A model generated the notes under the pieces. The model was given only the letters and a program-made list of their open reading frames with translations. It was not told the DNA's origin and searched no databases. From NCBI GenBank assembly GCA_020284085.1, contig JACEVL010000207.1:447001-511000 (forward strand): 64,000 nt of DNA. Reading direction: 5' to 3'. Source of the DNA: Aporrectodea caliginosa (Eukaryota; Annelida; Clitellata; Crassiclitellata; Lumbricidae). Positions 52,070-64,000 of the stretch are shown one piece after another. A program made the position numbers and the translations under genes. Position 1 is the first letter of the stretch. Each line of letters starts with the position of its first letter.

Positions 52070-52860
52070 ATGTTATGCAATTGAAACAATCTTAACTACT
52101 AACAGAACAGACAGCCTTCAATACAACGGCGCTAATAGCAGCCTACAAAGCATATACGGGACTCGAACTCGGTACCTCTGCTCTCTACGCCAGATGTTAT
52201 CCAATGCGCTATCAGCCTGAGATTGCTTGGAATCATGGGACTTCAGTGTTTAGTGAAAAGCTCGGGGAGTGACAGATAGCGAAGCTTGAGACAGACGATG
52301 ATAAGTCAGCAATGGGAAGGGTATTTGAAGGGAGAATTTGCGGAATTCAGGAGGGAGATTGTTTCAGATCGTGACGTAGCGTGGGATATTGGTTGGTTAG
52401 ACCCCGTTAGAGAGTATAAGATGAGTAGTTACTGGGGAACGTACGGTAGAATCGAGAATTAGTGGAATTCAGGTGGGATATAGCTTCACAAGCGAAAATT
52501 ATTTAAAAAAATGTTGCTCCTTATATAAAAGAACAGGCCTTTCAGAAGTAATTATTGAGAGTGATGCATAGTAAGTCATGCAATGTAAATGCACATTTGA
52601 ATAGGCCTAGGTCTATTATACAAACGGCCTCTATTGTGAAGAACTAGCCTAAGCCTTACGATATAATGCACTGCCGTTGAGAACTGAATTGTTTAAAACT
52701 GTTATTGTTAGATGTGAATGTGTTTTTCAATGTTGTCTTTACAATTATACAAAGCATACTCTCGTGCCGTATACGAGTTATGTAATGTAGCGTATATTGA
52801 TGTGAAATATTTAAAAGTTACTTCTCAGGTGCAGAAGGAGAGCAGCTGCATGGCTGAGCC
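51091..52860. other. Intergenic DNA with a SINE B at 52030-52220
   Basis: An AAT run at 52036-52067 leads into a SINE B body (AACTACTAACAGAACAGACAGC; reversed box GGGACTCGAACTCGGTACC). A 135-codon minus-strand open frame at 51639-51232 is not recognised. No splice-supported gene is seen. Confidence 0.55.
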
Positions 52861-53189
52861 TGCATGGGGCACTGCTGCTTAGTTATTCGATTCACCCTGC
52901 ACATCCCACGCCACCATGAAACCCACATTAAACGCCCTTCGTGCCCAGACTACCCAATATATGCCATCCGTATATGCACACGAAATTCAAATTTATATAG
53001 CGCCACTTTGACCATCGTAAGTGCTCCCGACCAGACAGCGCAGCGAACCACGATTAAATAGAAACGAATCATTGTACATAGGCCTACATTTCCTTATTGT
53101 CTCTGGTGTCAACCGTCGACATAATATATCGGAACTGAAACTCCGAAGCACAAACACAAAAAATGCACAGATATAAATGTACACGTTTT

Positions 53190-53500
53190 CTATATCGACC
53201 CTTTTGACCTCGACCCTGCTTATTGCTTCAATGAACTGATTGTGTGAGATCCTTCACCACCGCTGCCCCTTTGAATCGTCACCATGCCATGCAAGTTCCC
53301 CGTGTACACACGAACGGTGCTATAATAGAGCGACCGTAAAACATCGACCATGATCATTTATCAATATATTGATCGGGTGAGATCCTTCACCACCGCCGTC
53401 CTTTTGAATGCATGGGTGCAACGTAATTAAGGCCCCGTCTACCGTGTGCGGCCCGTGCTAGACCGAGATTTAAATCTCTCAGATAAAGCACCATCGTACT
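53190..53500. repeat. Two family D copies
   Basis: Adjacent copies with GATCCTTCACCACCGC at about 53250 and 53382. The first lacks part of the right end. Confidence 0.75.
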
Positions 53501-53892
53501 CGAACTGGCAGAGTGGCAGAGCCGCAGAGTCGATAACCTATAACCATCCGCTCTTCCTGTCCACTCCCACCCCATATCCCTCATGGTCGGTCTTCCGGGT
53601 CTCCCCACCCTCTTACAGACAAACGTATAGGCCTGGGGATAAAGTTATGATTAAATAACGGAAAATACAATTATTATAGTTTGAATCCCGGAAGTAATCC
53701 TGCTCTTAACAATGTAAATTAACTCGCTGAATGTTTCTGTATAGATTAGCATAAATATGTAACTCATTAAACGCGGTTAATTGACTCCCAACAGCGATAA
53801 TATGCGACCTATTATAGACGATAGAGGATTGAAAGGCCTATAAGACTATCTACGCAAGGCCTACGAAATTCCTGTAATCAAATACATAGGCT

Positions 53893-54155
<263 letters not shown>

Positions 54156-54244
54156 CAATATTGAACAGTTTGTAATATAATCTGTAATGTAAGGTCGACG
54201 TCAACGGCCCCGGCAGTCATAAGACATCGTTAAACACTGGCTAG

Positions 54245-55034
54245 TTTCTGTTTAACGACGCGTCGCCCTCCTTTATCCAGGCTTGAGACTGGCACTACCA
54301 GAGTTCGGGGCAGTGGTGGAGTTGATTAGACACTGGAAACTACGTTATTAGATAGATGAGGTGCCAGTGTGATTCTCCTTACAGATTTTATTTTAGTTAT
54401 AGTTACAGTTATAGTTAATGGTTTTTTATTTTAGTTATAGTTATAGTTAGTATTGTATTATTTATTAGTTATAGTTATAGTTATAGTTAATGGATTTTTA
54501 TTTTAGTTAATTTTAGTTACTACTTAGTTACAATAATTAAGGCTATAAGCAAAATTGTGCGTATTAACACGCTGTTTCACAATTTGCTCGGAGCTTTGAA
54601 AGCTGTTGAAGCTTGGGTGCATTCAGCTTCATGAATACACGAGTTTCCAAAGTAATTGACAAATTGCATATAAAAATATCGCATTTTTCGTTCTCATTTA
54701 AGTCGAATCGTCCATATTGCACTTCCTATTTTTATTTTTTTTATTAACGAAAATAAAGATGAATTTTCGTTATTGTTATTTTCGTTATAGTTATAGTTAT
54801 AGTTAATGATATTTTTTTAGTTATAGTTATAGTTATCGTTAACTAAATCATTTTATTTTCGTTAACGAACATTTTCGTTATCGTTATCGTTAACGAGAAT
54901 CACACTGTGAGGTGCTCTATGTCTCCACGACTCCGCCACTGCTCGTACTCTGACAGTGCCAGTCTCAAGCGTGGAGATAGCAGGAGGGAGACGCTAATCA
55001 TCTTTGTTATGACACAGTGTCGTTAAACAGCAAA
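54245..55034. mobile_element. Inverted-repeat element split by a hAT insertion
   Basis: The arms at 54245-54360 and 54915-55034 are inverted copies sharing CTGTTTAACGAC, CTTGAGACTGGCACT and GCAGTGG. A 543-bp hAT element separates them. A partial copy lies at 35433-35530. Confidence 0.8.
54365..54907. mobile_element. hAT-type element, TSD TGAGGTGC
   Basis: The inverted ends are CAGTGTGATTCTC and GAGAATCACACTG, with perfect 8-bp TGAGGTGC at 54357-54364 and 54908-54915. The interior is filled with TAGTTATAGTTATAG and TTCGTTATCGTTA arrays. It has no coding remnant. Confidence 0.93.
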
Positions 55035-55414
55035 TAACCATTCTATTGGTCTTAGCAATAAATGTCTCGTCTGAATATCTGGGTGATCAGTTTCGCAGAA
55101 GGCGTATTGTGAATCACCGTTGAGGATGCATGCAAGGGGTTAAGGTTACACTGCAGAGCGCGGCGGTATTACCCACAGATGGAATCTCCACTAGGAAGTC
55201 CGTGTGTCCGTGCGTGTGTGTTTGCATTTGTACGTATACGGCGCTATAGAAGTTCTAAGATTAGATTAGAAATATGCGTTTATGCATGTGTGTATTTCCG
55301 TGTGTACTTTTGTGTGCATGTGTATGTTTCAAAGTGTGTATGTGTATGTATTTCTTGGTTCGTCTGAGCGAATTTGAATTTATGTTTGTATGTAAGTGTA
55401 AGTACACGTTTTTA

Positions 55415-55590
55415 TATAGCACCCATATACGGCCTCGACCCTGTTCATCTTTCAGTGAATTGATCGGGTGAGATCCTGTCACCACTGCAGCTGCCCCTCT
55501 GAATGACCTTTTAAGGTTCTATATGTATACACGGACCGTGCAAACCCGAGATTAAAATCTCAGAAATAAGTCAGGATAAGTCACGAGTGT
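55415..55590. repeat. Repeat family D copy
   Basis: GGCCTCGACCCTGTTCATC, GATCGGGTGAGATCC and CCCGAGATTAAAATCTC are present. Confidence 0.75.
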
Positions 55591-55866
55591 ATTTGTACGT
55601 GTGTTTATATGCCTGCATGCGTGTGCATGTATGTTTCTGTGGGCTTGTGTGTGTCTGTGTGGTCGCATTTGGCTTGATTAGTCAGAGAGCTAATTAATTG
55701 TAAAAGGAGAAAAGAGAAAGCCTCACTGAAACGGATCTGCGTATACGGTCGGGTCAGACGTAGACATATTGCCATAATTAAGGCCTTGTATAAGAGGCAA
55801 TACGCAGCATAGCCTATACAACGTATATACAAATCATACATACAGGTCCCATGCATACATGCATGA

Positions 55867-55879
55867 AAGCATACATACA

Positions 55880-55911
<32 letters not shown>

Positions 55912-56177
55912 CAAGTCATACATACATACATACATATATGCATACATACATACATACATACATACATGAATACATACATACATACATACATACATACATA
56001 CATACATACATACATACATACATACATACATACATACATACATACATACATACATACATACATACATACATACATACATACATACATACATACATACATA
56101 CATACATACATACATACATACATACATACATACATACATACATACATACATGCTACATTCATACATACATATATGCA

Positions 56178-56210
<33 letters not shown>

Positions 56211-56320
56211 GCATACTTACATACATACATACTACATATACATACATACATACATACATACATATGTGTATACATACATATATGCATACATACATACATA
56301 CATACATATAGTACATACAA
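55867..56320. repeat. (CATA)n microsatellite
   Basis: About 450 bases of CATA units, pure in the centre (55975-56150) and variant at both sides. Confidence 0.97.
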
Positions 56321-56430
56321 CATTCATGTACATATGGGTTTACATAAGATTACATACACAGACATATACATCCATACATACAGACATCGACATACAACAT
56401 ATACATACATAAAGAGTTGATGGACGCGCA

Positions 56431-56433
56431 TCA

Positions 56434-56469
<36 letters not shown>

Positions 56470-56571
56470 CATATATACATATATATATATATATACATAT
56501 ATACATATATACATATATATATATATGCATACATATATATATATATATATATATATGATGACATACACACT

Positions 56572-56637
<66 letters not shown>

Positions 56638-56662
56638 GTGTGTGTGTGTGTGTGTGTGTGTA

Positions 56663-56696
<34 letters not shown>

Positions 56697-56755
56697 TGTG
56701 ACGTGTGTGTGTGTGTGTAAATATATTATATATGTATATGTGTGTGTGTGTGTGC
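56431..56755. repeat. (TA)n / (TG)n compound microsatellite
   Basis: TA and TACATA runs to about 56555, then about 170 bases of TG with single-base breaks. Confidence 0.97.
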
Positions 56756-57312
56756 ACACGTTTAATTATGAATACGTACACTTATACCGGCTGGTTTTGG
56801 CCAATGGGCTGATTTTGGGGCTTTACACGCGTATCCGCCTGACATGTATGTATGCCGATGTATACAGAGACGAGTGAGCTAAACCCACATCTGCATCAGC
56901 TGTATACATCATACATCATCTAGTTATATTACAGAAGACCAACAACTGTTGGATTTGGGAAACTGTGTCGCTAAGACGTTCGATTTTCGGTCGGTTTAAG
57001 TAGGAAAATTCGGTCACGAAAGGTCAGAGGTAAATAGTACGTTACAGTAAGAAACTCTACACGAGAATCTGGCTAAATATAATCCGCCTATTGAGGAAAA
57101 TCGGTGCTAACAAGTCACTGTAACTCTGGCTCAGAATCTTACTGAATTTCTGTTGCTGAATGTTATAAGTTCACTCGACGAAGAATCGAAAGGCTGATGA
57201 TAAAAACTCGATTTGGAGTTTTAACGATTTTCAAGATAACTCTGGCAATTGAAAATAAACTTGTTCTCAACGATGACTGAAGTGAAAAACGGGAGAAGAG
57301 ATAAACGTTGCG

Positions 57313-57355
57313 TATAAAAATACCTTGCATGTAAGAGGACAATCTCGTTCAGCAA
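57313..57355 (+). promoter_or_regulatory. TATA-box core promoter of DAPP1
   Basis: TATAAAAA at 57313-57320 lies about 30-38 bases before TCGTTCAGC (near 57345-57352), a plausible initiator. The first coding ATG is at 57456. Position and order fit a core promoter; no transcript start is known. Confidence 0.45.
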
Positions 57356-57455
57356 TACAATAATTCAAAGGAGTAAACACAGAATAAAGAAACGGACCTA
57401 TTTAGATTATTCTCTGACACTTTACGAAATCTCTCGGCCACTGACGTTGGTATCC

Positions 57456-63683
<6,228 letters not shown>

Positions 63684-63714
63684 GTACAACAGTCACATAG
63701 TGTCTATCATCTTA

Positions 63715-63774
63715 CGTTGTTGTTGTTGTTGTTGTTGTTGTTTTTGTTGTTGTTGGTGGTGGTGGTGGTTGTTG

Positions 63775-63806
<32 letters not shown>

Positions 63807-63850
63807 GGTGGTGGTGGTGGTGGTGGTGGTGATGATGATGAAGATATCAA
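63715..63850. repeat. (TTG)n/(GGT)n microsatellite
   Basis: TTG runs change to GGT, back to TTG, to GGT and to GAT. It begins about 30 bases after the DAPP1 donor at 63684; no further exon is seen before the window ends. Confidence 0.95.
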
Positions 63851-64000
63851 CGATGATGATAATGATTTCGATTATGATGATAAATGTGGCGGTGGTTGGG
63901 GTGGTGGTTGTGTGGTGGTTGTGGTGTTGTCACTGTTGTGGTGATGATGGTGATGAAATGATGATGATGACAAGAAAAAGTAGGAGGATTTAGAAAGAGA

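Overview
The window is intron-rich animal nuclear DNA: short coding exons with GT-AG borders, long introns, many DNA transposons, tRNA-derived SINEs, LINE tails and very long microsatellites. The gene set (RAB21, an LPA acyltransferase, MCM3, a ninjurin, DAPP1) and the repeat style suggest a marine invertebrate, possibly an echinoderm or another invertebrate deuterostome. That placement is inference; no marker here fixes the species. I rebuilt exon chains by hand from splice sites, reading phase and remembered vertebrate protein families. Apart from a GC donor in MCM3, all junctions used are GT-AG and the phases match.

Layout. (1) 1-3.6 kb, + strand: last three coding exons and 3' UTR of a RAB21 GTPase gene whose 5' part lies outside the window. 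(2) 6.3-11.9 kb, - strand: a complete eight-exon gene for an AGPAT3/4-like lysophosphatidic acid acyltransferase (383 aa). It converges on RAB21, and its 5' UTR probably extends to a promoter near 17 kb. (3) 12-19.9 kb: intronic or intergenic DNA with three hAT-type elements that keep perfect 8-bp target duplications. (4) 20.0-35.7 kb, - strand: a complete MCM3 replicative helicase gene, 827 aa in 21 exons. One 157-bp exon is present twice; the copies encode identical residues and only one can be used without a frameshift. (5) 36-46.9 kb: a CpG-rich promoter-like stretch with an orphan first exon at 38.3 kb, a LINE 3' half split by a 2.1-kb hAT, and large microsatellites. (6) 46.9-47.9 kb, + strand: the last coding exon of a ninjurin-family gene. 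Its two membrane helices are separated by about 190 residues containing a Cys cluster and a coiled coil, where vertebrate ninjurins have a short loop. (7) 48-57.3 kb: repeats only, including a long inverted-repeat element and nested transposons. (8) 57.3-64 kb, + strand: TATA-box promoter, first exon and SH2 exons of a DAPP1/Bam32 adaptor; the PH domain lies beyond the window. A possible antisense zinc-finger terminal exon lies in its first intron.

The genes do not form a pathway: they cover endosomal traffic, phospholipid synthesis, DNA replication, membrane biology and phosphotyrosine/phosphoinositide signalling. The two most notable signals are the large-loop ninjurin and the duplicated MCM3 exon.
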